A stretch of DNA of 64,000 bases from Flavipsychrobacter sp. Its GTDB lineage: Bacteria > Bacteroidota > Bacteroidia > Chitinophagales > Chitinophagaceae. Position 1 is the stretch's first letter. The number at the start of each line of letters is the position of its first letter. The notes beneath the pieces were generated by a model, which did not search any database, had not been told where the DNA came from, and worked only from the letters and a program-made list of their open reading frames with translations. The translations under genes and the position numbers were made by a program. Below, piece by piece: positions 24,023 through 31,962 of the stretch. The DNA is taken from positions 87,455 through 151,454 of the forward strand of contig JANINW010000030.1 in NCBI GenBank assembly GCA_024508935.1. Direction: 5' to 3'.

Positions 24023-25264
24023 ATGAAATACTGGAAAAAGATATCACATACGGAACAAGACAGGATCATTACAGAAGCACTTAGCCAGAATATAGATTAC
24101 AGAAAAAATGTATCGTTGGGGCTGCCTGCCAGCCGGCTTGATGAAACCGTATTTTATGACCAGGCACCGTTTTTGAAAGACGCACCTTTATTGCGCGCGT
24201 ATGTTCAAAACCCTAACCATATCGGGTGCCATACGCTTGGCGATTCTGAAGCTTATTTTCGCGGCACCCAGTTGCTGGAAACAGAAGTAATAGAACTGCT
24301 TAGCACCGATGTACTGAAAGCAGCCCCCGGCACCTGCGATGGCTATGTAGCAGCCGGTGGTACAGAAGCCAATATACAGGCAGCGTGGGTATACCGCAAT
24401 TATTTTATCAATGAAATGAATGCCAGGCCCGATGAAATTGCATTATTCGGATCGGCAGATACACATTATTCTATAGCCAAAGCAGCCAACTTGCTGCAAT
24501 TAAAATGGTATAGTATACCTGTCAATGACAATACAAGAGTCATCATCTCCGAAGAGCTGGGCAATATTATAGCACACGCCAAGCAACAGGGCATAAAATA
24601 CGCTGTCATCATATCCAATATGGCTACTACCATGTTTGGCAGTGTAGATGACCCTATGACTTATGTTCATGCATTTCAAAAAAGCGAAATGCCCTTCAAG
24701 CTGCACCTTGACGGTGCTTTCGGTGGTTTTATATATCCGATAAGCCATCCGGAAAGCGATGTGAATTTTGCAAATGAGCATGTATCATCTGTAACGCTTG
24801 ACGCCCATAAAATGCTGCAGGCTCCTTATGGCACAGGTATTTTCATTATCAGGAAGGGATTGATGGAACAGGTGTATACTAAAGAAGCCCAATATGTAAA
24901 TGGCATGGACATTACACTTAGCGGCAGCCGTTCGGGTGCTAATGCTATTGCCATATGGATGATATTAATGACCTACGGGCCACATGGCTGGTTTGAGAAA
25001 ATAAATAAACTACTCTATAGGACAGATTGGCTCTGCAAACAACTGGACAATATGGGTATTGTCTACTACCGCTACCCGAAAATGAATATTGTAACCATGC
25101 GTGCCAATAATATACCGCATACCCTGGCAGAGAAATTTGGCCTGGTGCCCGATTCCCACGAAGCTGATCCAGCCTGGTATAAAATAGTAGTGATGGACCA
25201 CGTAGAGGTTGAACACCTGGAGCAATTTATTGAGGACTTAAACAATATATTAAGTCTTAAGTAG
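24023..25264 (+). CDS. Pyridoxal-phosphate-dependent decarboxylase (group II type)
   Basis: A 413-residue fold-type I PLP enzyme, cytoplasmic. GTEANIQAAWVYRNYF binds the cofactor phosphate region, LHLDGAFGGFIYP carries the Asp that pairs with the pyridine nitrogen, and TLDAHKMLQAPYGTG contains the Schiff-base lysine. This fits group II decarboxylases (glutamate, histidine, aromatic amino acids) or related aspartate decarboxylases; the substrate cannot be fixed. The ATG at 24023 is preferred to one at 23954, which lies in the promoter region. Two possible -7 elements exist (TAACTTTG at 23977, TACCTTTG at 23993), but neither is at the standard distance from the boxes upstream. Confidence 0.85.
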   Translation: MKYWKKISHTEQDRIITEALSQNIDYRKNVSLGLPASRLDETVFYDQAPFLKDAPLLRAYVQNPNHIGCHTLGDSEAYFRGTQLLETEVIELLSTDVLKAAPGTCDGYVAAGGTEANIQAAWVYRNYFINEMNARPDEIALFGSADTHYSIAKAANLLQLKWYSIPVNDNTRVIISEELGNIIAHAKQQGIKYAVIISNMATTMFGSVDDPMTYVHAFQKSEMPFKLHLDGAFGGFIYPISHPESDVNFANEHVSSVTLDAHKMLQAPYGTGIFIIRKGLMEQVYTKEAQYVNGMDITLSGSRSGANAIAIWMILMTYGPHGWFEKINKLLYRTDWLCKQLDNMGIVYYRYPKMNIVTMRANNIPHTLAEKFGLVPDSHEADPAWYKIVVMDHVEVEHLEQFIEDLNNILSLK

Positions 25265-25329
25265 ACCTCTTTACAATTCGTGTTTATCTAATTATCTTTA
25301 TCTTGGCTTTTTCGTAAGCCTGTATACTC

Positions 25330-26514
25330 ATGCCAAACACGCACCTGGAATACGAAGCATTATTCAACAATGCTTCGATTGGTATTATTACAGTTAATGG
25401 TAAGGGCGAAATAGTCCTGATCAATGATTTTGCATTAAAGCAATTCGATTATGATTCTGCAAAAGAATTATTAGGATCAAAAATAGAGGTCCTTATCCCG
25501 TCCCGGTACAAAGAGCGGCATACTTCTCACAGGTCAAATTATATAGGCCATAACCCACATAGCCGGCCTATGGGCCTGGGTTTAGACCTGTATGGAAAGA
25601 AGAAAGGAGGTATAGAATTTCCGGTAGAGGTAAGCTTAAGTACATATAAAATTGGCGAAGAAACCTATGCGCTGGCTTTTGTAAGCGATATTTCGGTACG
25701 TAAGGAATCTGAAAATGCTTTGGTGCAGCTTAATGCCCAACTCGAACAAAAGGTAGAAGAGCGCACCCAATCGCTGGCAGATGCGCTGGCTAAGGAGAAA
25801 GAACTAAACGAACTAAAGTCCAGGTTTGTCTCTATGGCTTCTCATGAATTCCGTACGCCGCTAAGCACTATCCTATCCTCCCTGTACCTAATAACCAAAT
25901 ATGACACCACAGAAGACCAACCTAAACGCGAAAAACATATTACCCGTTCAATAGCATCGGTAAATATGCTTACCGATATTTTGAATGACTTCCTGTCTGT
26001 TGGCAAAATTGAAGAAGGAAAGATACAGGTGAGATTATCAAATTTCGATATAAAAGCCAGTATCAATGCTACCATAAATGAACTGAAAGACATAGCCAAA
26101 CCAGGCCAGACTATTGAATATGAGCATTATGGCGATACAGAAGTGATATTGGATATTTCTTTGTTTAAGCATATTGTGATGAACCTGGTATCCAATGCCA
26201 TCAAATTCTCACCAGAGAATAGTGCCATCCGGGTTACCTCTTCAAATAATAATAGAGAATTGTCACTCATTGTGCAGGATAGCGGCATAGGTATACCGGA
26301 AGAGGATCAGCAGCACTTGTTCGAACGATTCTTCAGGGCTTCCAATGTGACCAGTATACAGGGTACCGGCCTTGGTTTGCATATTGTAAGTAAATATGTA
26401 GATTTGATGAACGGCACCATAGCCTGCAGCAGCCAGTACGGCAAGGGCACCGCCTTTACAATTAACTTTAAATTTTCAAATACCACCCCCGATGAAGAAA
26501 GTACTACTCATTGA
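25330..26514 (+). CDS. Sensor histidine kinase with FixL-like PAS domain
   Basis: A 394-residue soluble kinase without membrane helices. A PAS domain (about 5-125) is followed by a short coiled coil (128-162), the dimerisation box with MASHEFRTPLST (His172) and an ATPase domain with the N box (NLVSNAIKFSPE), DSGIGIPEEDQ and GTGLGLHIV. In the PAS domain, RYKERHTSHRSNY and RPMGLGLDLYGKK align with the FixL haem pocket: His64 falls at FixL His200, while FixL Arg220 is replaced by Leu85. It may therefore sense O2, NO or redox, though related PAS domains do not all bind haem. It overlaps the next gene by 23 bp, which indicates a cognate pair. Confidence 0.88.
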   Translation: MPNTHLEYEALFNNASIGIITVNGKGEIVLINDFALKQFDYDSAKELLGSKIEVLIPSRYKERHTSHRSNYIGHNPHSRPMGLGLDLYGKKKGGIEFPVEVSLSTYKIGEETYALAFVSDISVRKESENALVQLNAQLEQKVEERTQSLADALAKEKELNELKSRFVSMASHEFRTPLSTILSSLYLITKYDTTEDQPKREKHITRSIASVNMLTDILNDFLSVGKIEEGKIQVRLSNFDIKASINATINELKDIAKPGQTIEYEHYGDTEVILDISLFKHIVMNLVSNAIKFSPENSAIRVTSSNNNRELSLIVQDSGIGIPEEDQQHLFERFFRASNVTSIQGTGLGLHIVSKYVDLMNGTIACSSQYGKGTAFTINFKFSNTTPDEESTTH

Positions 26515-27550
26515 AGACAACGATGACATCAGGGAAAATACAGCCGAGATATTAGAGCTTTCCAATTACCAGGTGTACAAAGCTGCAAATGGTAAAGAAG
26601 GGGTAGAACAGGCTATTTCTCATAAGCCCGATCTTATAATTTGCGACATTATGATGCCCGTACTGGACGGCTATGGTGTGTTGCATATGATCCATAAAAA
26701 CCCGGAACTACAGCATATTCCATTTATATTTCTTACAGCCAAGGCCGAACGGGTGGAAATAAGGAAAGGTATGGAGCTGGGGGCCGATGATTATATCACC
26801 AAACCATTTAATGGCACCGAATTGCTGAATGCCATTGAAGTCAGGCTGAAAAAATCGGAACAGCTAAGCCAAACAATGTCGTCGGGCCTTACCGGGCTGA
26901 ATACATTGCTTGATATAGCCACAGAGGGCAAATCTTTGGAATCATTAACTGAAGACCGCTCTACCAATAAATATAAAAAAAAGCAGGTCATTTATTCTGA
27001 AGGCAACCATCCATCCCGCTTGTTCTATGTTTTATCTGGCAAGGTACGCACCTTTAAAATGAATGACGACGGGAAAGAATTAGTGGTTGGACTATATAAC
27101 GAAGGAGATTTCCTGGGCCATATTGCTTTGCTCGAAGGAGGTACATATAAAGACACAGCAGAAGCCCTTGCCGATACCGAGCTGGCTATTATACCTAAAA
27201 GCGATTTTGAAGCACTAATAAATAATAATCCCGTAGTAGCTCAGAAACTGATACAATTGTTGGCAAGAAATATTACAGAAATGGAGCAGCAGTTGCTGAA
27301 TCTTGCATACAGTTCGCTCCGCAAAAAGGTGGCCGAAGCACTGGTAGCACTTTATAAGAAGTATAACCCCAAAGGGGAAGAAGGCTTTGCTATAGATCTT
27401 AGCCGGGAAAACCTTGCTGCGATTGCCGGTACAGCTAAAGAATCTATGATACGCACCCTGGGCGATTTCAAAGATGAGAAACTGATTGATATTAAAGACG
27501 GGGCGATCGTTGTTTTAAACATTAAAAAATTAGAGAACCTGATCAATTAG
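26492..27550 (+). CDS. Response regulator: receiver domain fused to CRP/FNR-type DNA-binding module
   Basis: A 352-residue hybrid. Residues 1-120 are a receiver with the phospho-acceptor Asp52 (DLIICDIMMP), Thr82 and Lys104. Residues about 155-270 are a cyclic-nucleotide-type sensor fold (YSEGNHPSRLFYVLSGKVR, GDFLGHIALLEGG). Residues about 280-350 are a CRP-type winged helix. The recognition helix contains K-E-S-M-I-R: its Glu and Arg match Glu181/Arg185 of CRP and Glu209/Arg213 of FNR, which read TGA. No N-terminal Fe-S cysteines are present, so control should come through phosphorylation. It is the best candidate to bind the TGA-N6-TCA boxes in this window. Confidence 0.88.
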   Translation: MKKVLLIEDNDDIRENTAEILELSNYQVYKAANGKEGVEQAISHKPDLIICDIMMPVLDGYGVLHMIHKNPELQHIPFIFLTAKAERVEIRKGMELGADDYITKPFNGTELLNAIEVRLKKSEQLSQTMSSGLTGLNTLLDIATEGKSLESLTEDRSTNKYKKKQVIYSEGNHPSRLFYVLSGKVRTFKMNDDGKELVVGLYNEGDFLGHIALLEGGTYKDTAEALADTELAIIPKSDFEALINNNPVVAQKLIQLLARNITEMEQQLLNLAYSSLRKKVAEALVALYKKYNPKGEEGFAIDLSRENLAAIAGTAKESMIRTLGDFKDEKLIDIKDGAIVVLNIKKLENLIN

Positions 27551-27552
27551 TA

Positions 27553-27915
27553 TCAGGAGGCTTTCATAAGATAATTATTGAAATCGAACCTGAGTTTGCT
27601 GAACTCCTGTTCCAGTTTTTTTACCTCGTCCCTCAATTTATTTTGATTACCGGCAAGCAGCATAGGTACCGTATCTCCGCATTGCTTTAGCTTATTTATA
27701 TGCTCCACTACATCTTTGCGGTATAAAGCGAAGGTGATATCCTTGGTTATAAGCATATTCTGGTAATCCTCAATTTCACTAATAGCATCCTTGCTGGAGA
27801 AACGTATCATTTCAGCCAACCTGCTTTTCATAGCCACGTTCTCAGCCTGTAGAAAATCCAATAATCTTTTCCACGAACTGCACTCTTCTATTAGCTGTTC
27901 AATCTTCTTTAACAT
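27553..27915 (-). CDS. Hypothetical coiled-coil protein, 120 aa (paralogue of the 127-aa protein)
   Basis: A soluble helical protein without signal or membrane segments. It begins MLKKIEQLIEECSSWKRLLD and has heptad-like stretches (NKLRDEVKKLEQEFSKLRFD). Alignment by eye with the protein at 9746-10129 gives shared positions W..LDF, K-x-RL-x-E, I-x-x-x-E-x-Y-x-N and a terminal FN, plus similar length. Both genes have the same regulated promoter, and this one is next to the presumed regulator, ending 2 bases from its stop in convergent orientation. The function is unknown. Confidence 0.78.
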   Translation of the reverse strand: MLKKIEQLIEECSSWKRLLDFLQAENVAMKSRLAEMIRFSSKDAISEIEDYQNMLITKDITFALYRKDVVEHINKLKQCGDTVPMLLAGNQNKLRDEVKKLEQEFSKLRFDFNNYLMKAS

Positions 27916-27976
27916 GCCTGTTATATATCAATAGTGATCTACCCCCGGAAATATCTTTTACCGGAGATAGATGGTT

Positions 27977-28042
27977 CAAAAATATTATTTGCGTCCCGCT
28001 GTCCGGGTAACCATTATCAACCAAAAAGATGATTGCCGTCAT
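27977..28042 (-). promoter_or_regulatory. FNR/CRP-type boxes and -7 element for the 120-aa gene
   Basis: The distal box at 28030-28041 (TGATTGCCGTCA) is perfect. The proximal one at 28008-28019 (TAACCATTATCA) has one mismatch. Centres are 22 bp apart. The -7 TATTTTTG (27984 to 27977, minus strand) is consensus and starts 29.5 bp from the nearer centre. Confidence 0.7.
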
Positions 28043-28052
28043 TCATTTAGCT

Positions 28053-28607
28053 TTAACGCTCCTTGGGAGAGCTGTTTTTTATAGTATTTTTTATCTCATC
28101 CATCATTTCTACCTGTACATTTTGCAACTCAAACAAGGTTTTCATTTGCTCTGCTATCAGCAGATCCAGTTTTTGGTGTACATTTCTTATCTCTATTTCA
28201 GCTTTCAGATTCACCAGGTAGTCATTCACGGCCCTTTCGCGGTCCTTATCTTCCTTCCTGTTCTGGCTCATGAGTATGATAGGCGCCTGTATAGCTGCCA
28301 GGGTAGACAATAACAGATTCAGTAATATGAAGGGATATGGGTCGAAATGGGGACCCTTTGGAACGATATTGAATACTATCCAAAGGACCATAAAGACAAA
28401 AAAACTAAATATAAAATTCCAACTCCCACCAAATGAGGCCACCTTATCTGCTACCCTATGGCTAAATGACACATTTTTATCCTCGAAAGAGTACAATTTC
28501 TGCGAGATCAATTTCTCTTCCTCCAGTGCATTGAGGACGATCTTATTGAGCTTCTGCAAATGCTCGCTTTCCGTAAACAATAGATCTGCCATGTTATTCT
28601 TCGCCAT
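28053..28607 (-). CDS. DUF1003 membrane protein
   Basis: A 184-residue protein of the DUF1003 family. Two membrane helices lie near 62-82 (WNFIFSFFVFMVLWIVFNIV) and 92-116 (PFILLNLLLSTLAAIQAPIIL). Between and after them are the family motifs ADKVASFGGSW, FDPYPFILLN and MSQNRKEDKDR, and the C-terminal tail is a charged coiled coil. The function is unknown. It is monocistronic and divergent from hsp20, with its own tandem-box promoter. Confidence 0.88.
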   Translation of the reverse strand: MAKNNMADLLFTESEHLQKLNKIVLNALEEEKLISQKLYSFEDKNVSFSHRVADKVASFGGSWNFIFSFFVFMVLWIVFNIVPKGPHFDPYPFILLNLLLSTLAAIQAPIILMSQNRKEDKDRERAVNDYLVNLKAEIEIRNVHQKLDLLIAEQMKTLFELQNVQVEMMDEIKNTIKNSSPKER

Positions 28608-28613
28608 ACATTA

Positions 28614-28679
28614 CAAAAGTATATACCCGGTATGCCCTTATAAATGACCTTCATGTGTGGGAATACTGATTTACATCAC
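28614..28679 (-). promoter_or_regulatory. FNR/CRP-type boxes and -7 element for DUF1003
   Basis: The distal box at 28667-28678 (TGATTTACATCA) is perfect. The proximal one at 28645-28656 (TGACCTTCATGT) keeps one half. Centres are 22 bp apart. The -7 TACTTTTG (28621 to 28614, minus strand) is consensus and starts 29.5 bp from the nearer centre. Confidence 0.65.
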
Positions 28680-28691
28680 CATTTCTCAGAC

Positions 28692-28757
28692 CTACTTTCT
28701 GTCACGGTATACATTGATTTCCATCATAGATTGTGAGACTTAAGCTTGGTACTTTGC
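28692..28757 (+). promoter_or_regulatory. FNR/CRP-type boxes and -7 element for hsp20
   Basis: The proximal box at 28715-28726 (TGATTTCCATCA, preceded by T as in the FNR consensus TTGAT-N4-ATCAA) is perfect. The distal one at 28693-28704 (TACTTTCTGTCA) keeps one half. Centres are 22 bp apart. A short -7 TACTTTG begins at 28750, 29.5 bp past the nearer centre, 24 bases before the gene. Confidence 0.6.
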
Positions 28758-28773
28758 AGTTTCAATCAACGGT

Positions 28774-29163
28774 ATGGCTAAGACAATAAGGATCATTCAA
28801 AACACCAATCCCGAATCCTTTATCGACCGGCTTTCGGTAAACCTTATTAAGTGTAATACTAAAAGGGTTTGTGTGTTTCCGCCCACGAATATATATGAGA
28901 CTGACAACCGCTATATAATTATGCTTGCTGCACCTGGCTACAGCGAACATGATTTTACAGTACATACGCATACCAATAAGATCGTAATTACAGCAGTACA
29001 CAGGTCTATATGGGGTGTAAACGGGAAAATGATCAGGAAAGAATTTGATGTACCGAATTTTACACGCAATTATATTTTGCCTGCCCAATATGTTGCGGGT
29101 AGTTTCTCTTATCAATATGAAAATGGATTACTAACCGTTTATGTTCATAAAAAGCAACATTAA
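28774..29163 (+). CDS. Hsp20/alpha-crystallin-like small heat shock protein
   Basis: A 129-residue protein whose residues about 38-128 follow the alpha-crystallin pattern: IYETDNRYIIMLAAPGYSEH, strands with FTVHTHTNKIVITAVH, and SYQYENGLLTVYVHKK at the end. The A-x-x-x-n-G-x-L motif appears as YENGLLTV. The C-terminal I-x-I tail that drives oligomer assembly in typical small Hsps is missing, because the protein stops just after the last strand. It is likely a stress chaperone with altered oligomerisation. Its promoter carries the window-wide boxes, so induction by low oxygen is predicted. Confidence 0.82.
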   Translation: MAKTIRIIQNTNPESFIDRLSVNLIKCNTKRVCVFPPTNIYETDNRYIIMLAAPGYSEHDFTVHTHTNKIVITAVHRSIWGVNGKMIRKEFDVPNFTRNYILPAQYVAGSFSYQYENGLLTVYVHKKQH

Positions 29164-29213
29164 CAGGCTCCGGTTTATGTGTTTCATAACTTTGTTGTGA
29201 ACCATCACCATCC

Positions 29214-29804
29214 ATGAACAACCAGCATTTATACCTTATTGCATTATTGCCGCCGGCAACTGTTACCAACCAGATAAACAATGTAAAACAGGCGTTTTCC
29301 GAAAAATATCTTTGCTATAAAGCCTTACGCACATTACCCCACCTGACGCTGATACCACCCATACAATCAGATACATCTTTTGAAACACACCTGTTTTCTT
29401 TAAACGACTGGATAGCACGACAACAAACATTTACTATCTCTCTTCGCAATTTTAATTTCTTTAAAAACCCGCAACACCCTGTTGTATTTATTGACGTGAT
29501 GAAAAATGCACTGCTTAACGAACTTTATACAGGCCTGCGTAAGCAATTGAAACAATACTTGCCTTTGGCCGCCAAAACTCCGCCCTTTCACCCGCATTTC
29601 ACAGTAGGTTACCGGGATGTGCCGCCACAAAAATTTCCTGAAATCATGAAAGACTATGCCATGCAACGGTTCCAGGCCAATTTTGAAGTAAAGAGCATTT
29701 ACCTTCTTAAACACAATACCAGGGAATGGAAAGTATTTCATGAGTTCCCTATGGGAACGGCAAACCAAGAAACACCGGGACTGCAGGGAAGCTTATTTGA
29801 CTAA
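29214..29804 (+). CDS. 2'-5' RNA ligase / cyclic phosphodiesterase-like protein
   Basis: A 196-residue two-histidine phosphoesterase-fold protein. Two H-x-T/S motifs are spaced as expected: HLTLIPP near residue 43 and HFTVGYRD near residue 135. The family (LigT/ThpR, 2H) opens or forms 2',5' RNA phosphodiester bonds or hydrolyses cyclic phosphates; the true substrate is unknown. It lies 50 bp after hsp20, with a separate -7 like TAACTTTG just upstream, so it may be transcribed alone. It ends in a bidirectional terminator. Confidence 0.85.
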   Translation: MNNQHLYLIALLPPATVTNQINNVKQAFSEKYLCYKALRTLPHLTLIPPIQSDTSFETHLFSLNDWIARQQTFTISLRNFNFFKNPQHPVVFIDVMKNALLNELYTGLRKQLKQYLPLAAKTPPFHPHFTVGYRDVPPQKFPEIMKDYAMQRFQANFEVKSIYLLKHNTREWKVFHEFPMGTANQETPGLQGSLFD

Positions 29805-29842
29805 TAAAACTAATGGCCGCTGATGTGGCCATTAGTTTTATT
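29803..29842. terminator. Bidirectional terminator overlapping two stop codons
   Basis: A perfect 16-bp inverted repeat (29803-29818 with 29827-29842, loop 8 bases) carries A-rich and T-rich arms. It covers the stop codon of the RNA ligase gene and the stop codon of the convergent acetyltransferase gene, so it serves both. Confidence 0.9.
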
Positions 29843-30962
29843 AAAACATCTTGCGGAAACAGCGTTTACGCTTGTGCTGAATATGATCGTAATTCTTCCA
29901 GTGATTGATAGCTTTTTCATTAGTCTCTATCATACCTGTAGTCTCTACATATTCAACCCCATGTTTTTGCATTACTTTTTGCAGCTCTGTTATCAATAAG
30001 GCACTAACACCTTGCGCCTGCCAGTCGGGGTGAATGCCTGTCAGCAACAGGTCTACAACCTTTGGCTTTTTCAACGCCTGCATGATATGATACCAACCCA
30101 AAGGAAATAAGATACCTTTTGCTTTCTGCATAGCCTCGCTGAGAGAAGGCAGGCTAATGATAAACCCGATCACATTTGCATGCTGGTCTTCGATCACTTT
30201 TACAAATTCAGGGTTCAGAATATTGAAGTACTTATTGATGTAGAAGTCCGATAATTCTTTATCCATACTCACAAAGCTGAACAGGTCTCCAAAAGCTGTA
30301 TTCAGCAATTCAAATACCTTCGGCGCATAAGTTTTCATTTCCTCCCTGTTCTGGAAATGAATAACTTTCAGGTTGTACCGCCTTTGAATCATGTCATTCA
30401 GCTTCAGCGCCTTTTCAGGTATTTCCTTTTCCAGTTTCAGGCGAAATTCTACCCAATCCATTTCCTTATCATAACCGGCGGCTTCGAAGTGCGAACGGTA
30501 ATACGGCAAATGATATTCTGAAGCAATAGATGGCAAATGGTCGAACCCTTCTATCAGTACAGCCTGGTGATCCAGGTTGGTAAAACCTAACGGCCCGTGG
30601 ATACCAGCCATGCCTTTTTCTTTAGCCCATTGCTCTACTGTATCAAACAGTGCCTGGCTCACTTCTTTATCATCTATAAATTCTATACGGCTGATGCGCG
30701 CCAGGTTCTCACCCGTCTTTTGGTTATATGCTTTATTAATAATGCCCCCTACCCGTCCGGCTACTTTGCCATCTTTAAGGGCTATCCAGAATTTTGCATC
30801 ACTCACCCTGTATGCAGGGTTGGTAGCCGGTTGCAAAGACTTTAGTTCATCATCTTTCATTGGGGGCACCCAATACCTGTTACTCTTATAAAGATCGTAT
30901 GGAAATTGTACGAACTTCTTCAGGTCATTTACGTTATCGCACGCTTTTATCACAACAGCCAT
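29841..30962 (-). CDS. GNAT-like acetyltransferase family protein
   Basis: A 373-residue cytoplasmic protein with a C-terminal GNAT-like half. The motif LLLTGIHPDWQAQGVSALLI (about 310-329) resembles the acetyl-CoA-binding R/Q-x-x-G-x-A/G loop, and YVETTGMIETNEKAINHWKNY follows in the usual order. The N-terminus reads KFVQFPYDLYKSNRYWVPPM, known in a conserved Bacteroidota protein family of this length. Neither substrate nor role is known. The ATG at 30962 (MAVVIKACDNVNDL) is preferred over one at 30998. Confidence 0.75.
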   Translation of the reverse strand: MAVVIKACDNVNDLKKFVQFPYDLYKSNRYWVPPMKDDELKSLQPATNPAYRVSDAKFWIALKDGKVAGRVGGIINKAYNQKTGENLARISRIEFIDDKEVSQALFDTVEQWAKEKGMAGIHGPLGFTNLDHQAVLIEGFDHLPSIASEYHLPYYRSHFEAAGYDKEMDWVEFRLKLEKEIPEKALKLNDMIQRRYNLKVIHFQNREEMKTYAPKVFELLNTAFGDLFSFVSMDKELSDFYINKYFNILNPEFVKVIEDQHANVIGFIISLPSLSEAMQKAKGILFPLGWYHIMQALKKPKVVDLLLTGIHPDWQAQGVSALLITELQKVMQKHGVEYVETTGMIETNEKAINHWKNYDHIQHKRKRCFRKMF

Positions 30963-31182
30963 TAATATAAAATAGGGGATTAAAACTATTTGTGCCACAA
31001 TATACTTTTTACAGCGCTTGTTTGCAAAATGCCGGCCTTACAGCCTCAACATTAACAGTTTTATAAATACAGAACGGCACAATTTTAGCTTTATTCACAT
31101 ATACATGTGGATGTAAAAAGATTGCTATCTATTGCGCCCATTGTTATATTGTCATAAATTAGATAAACCAAACCTTTGGATT

Positions 31183-31902
31183 ATGCAATTGAGCGAAACA
31201 TGGTTTATAGAAGGGTATATAGATTTTGAATTGCAGAAATACAGGCTACTCGCTTACCTAAATGAGGTAAACCAATACTTTAACGAAAGCAAGCTTTACC
31301 CTAAACTTTCCGACACGGTTTTTCATTACAATAACCTTATGTCTTTCAGGGATAATAAAAAGTTTCTGCAGGATAAATTCCCGCGGCAACTGACACAGGT
31401 AAACCTGCAGAAAGTAGAGCTGGTATATGAACAAATGCTGCAGGATAATGAGATCATGCAGGAGCTGGAGAATATTACCAATTTTGCCCTTGAAAAATTT
31501 AAGACTACGATAGAAAGCGGCGCAGAATTATATGACCTGGTAGAAAAGCAGATTCATATAGAACCGGTAGGCATTATGCCGCTATATAAAAATGAGGGCT
31601 ATGTATTGCTGCGCTTTGGCCCGCATACCGAAATAAGAGCGTATAACTATACTATCACGCTCTTCGAACATCAGCATGCACGCTACAAAGGCCTTAAAAT
31701 GCAGTATGTAGATAGCTGGAGCGGAACCATAACTCATACATACGAAAGCATCAAGCGCGATATTATACGCAGCATACGTACATTACCCAACCCCGCGGTA
31801 TATAGCGTAGAAACACCGCTTGCACTGCCACTGGATGAAACACTACTACCAATAGCCAAGCGTTGCCTGGTGAGGTATATTGAAACAGATAAGGCTGCTT
31901 AG
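31183..31902 (+). CDS. Hypothetical 239-aa protein
   Basis: A soluble protein starting MQLSETWFIEGYIDFELQKY, with helical stretches in the first 130 residues and a more beta-like second half (GYVLLRFGPHTEIRAYNYTI). It ends in a Leu/Pro-rich segment and RCLVRYIETDKAA. There is no signal peptide or membrane helix. I do not recognise the family; the tidy start and balanced composition suggest a real conserved protein. The ATG at 31183 is preferred to 31132. A strong bidirectional terminator follows at once. Confidence 0.75.
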   Translation: MQLSETWFIEGYIDFELQKYRLLAYLNEVNQYFNESKLYPKLSDTVFHYNNLMSFRDNKKFLQDKFPRQLTQVNLQKVELVYEQMLQDNEIMQELENITNFALEKFKTTIESGAELYDLVEKQIHIEPVGIMPLYKNEGYVLLRFGPHTEIRAYNYTITLFEHQHARYKGLKMQYVDSWSGTITHTYESIKRDIIRSIRTLPNPAVYSVETPLALPLDETLLPIAKRCLVRYIETDKAA

Positions 31903-31904
31903 TT

Positions 31905-31954
31905 TACGGCATAAAAAAACATCCCACAAATGCGGGATGTTTTTTTATGCCGTA
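31905..31954. terminator. Bidirectional terminator with perfect 21-bp stem
   Basis: A perfect inverted repeat of 21 bp (31905-31925 with 31934-31954), 8-base loop. The core CATCCC/GGGATG is flanked by runs of A and T, so it acts as a terminator in both directions between the 239-aa gene and the convergent DUF6580 gene. Confidence 0.92.
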
Positions 31955-31962
31955 GGAAAATC

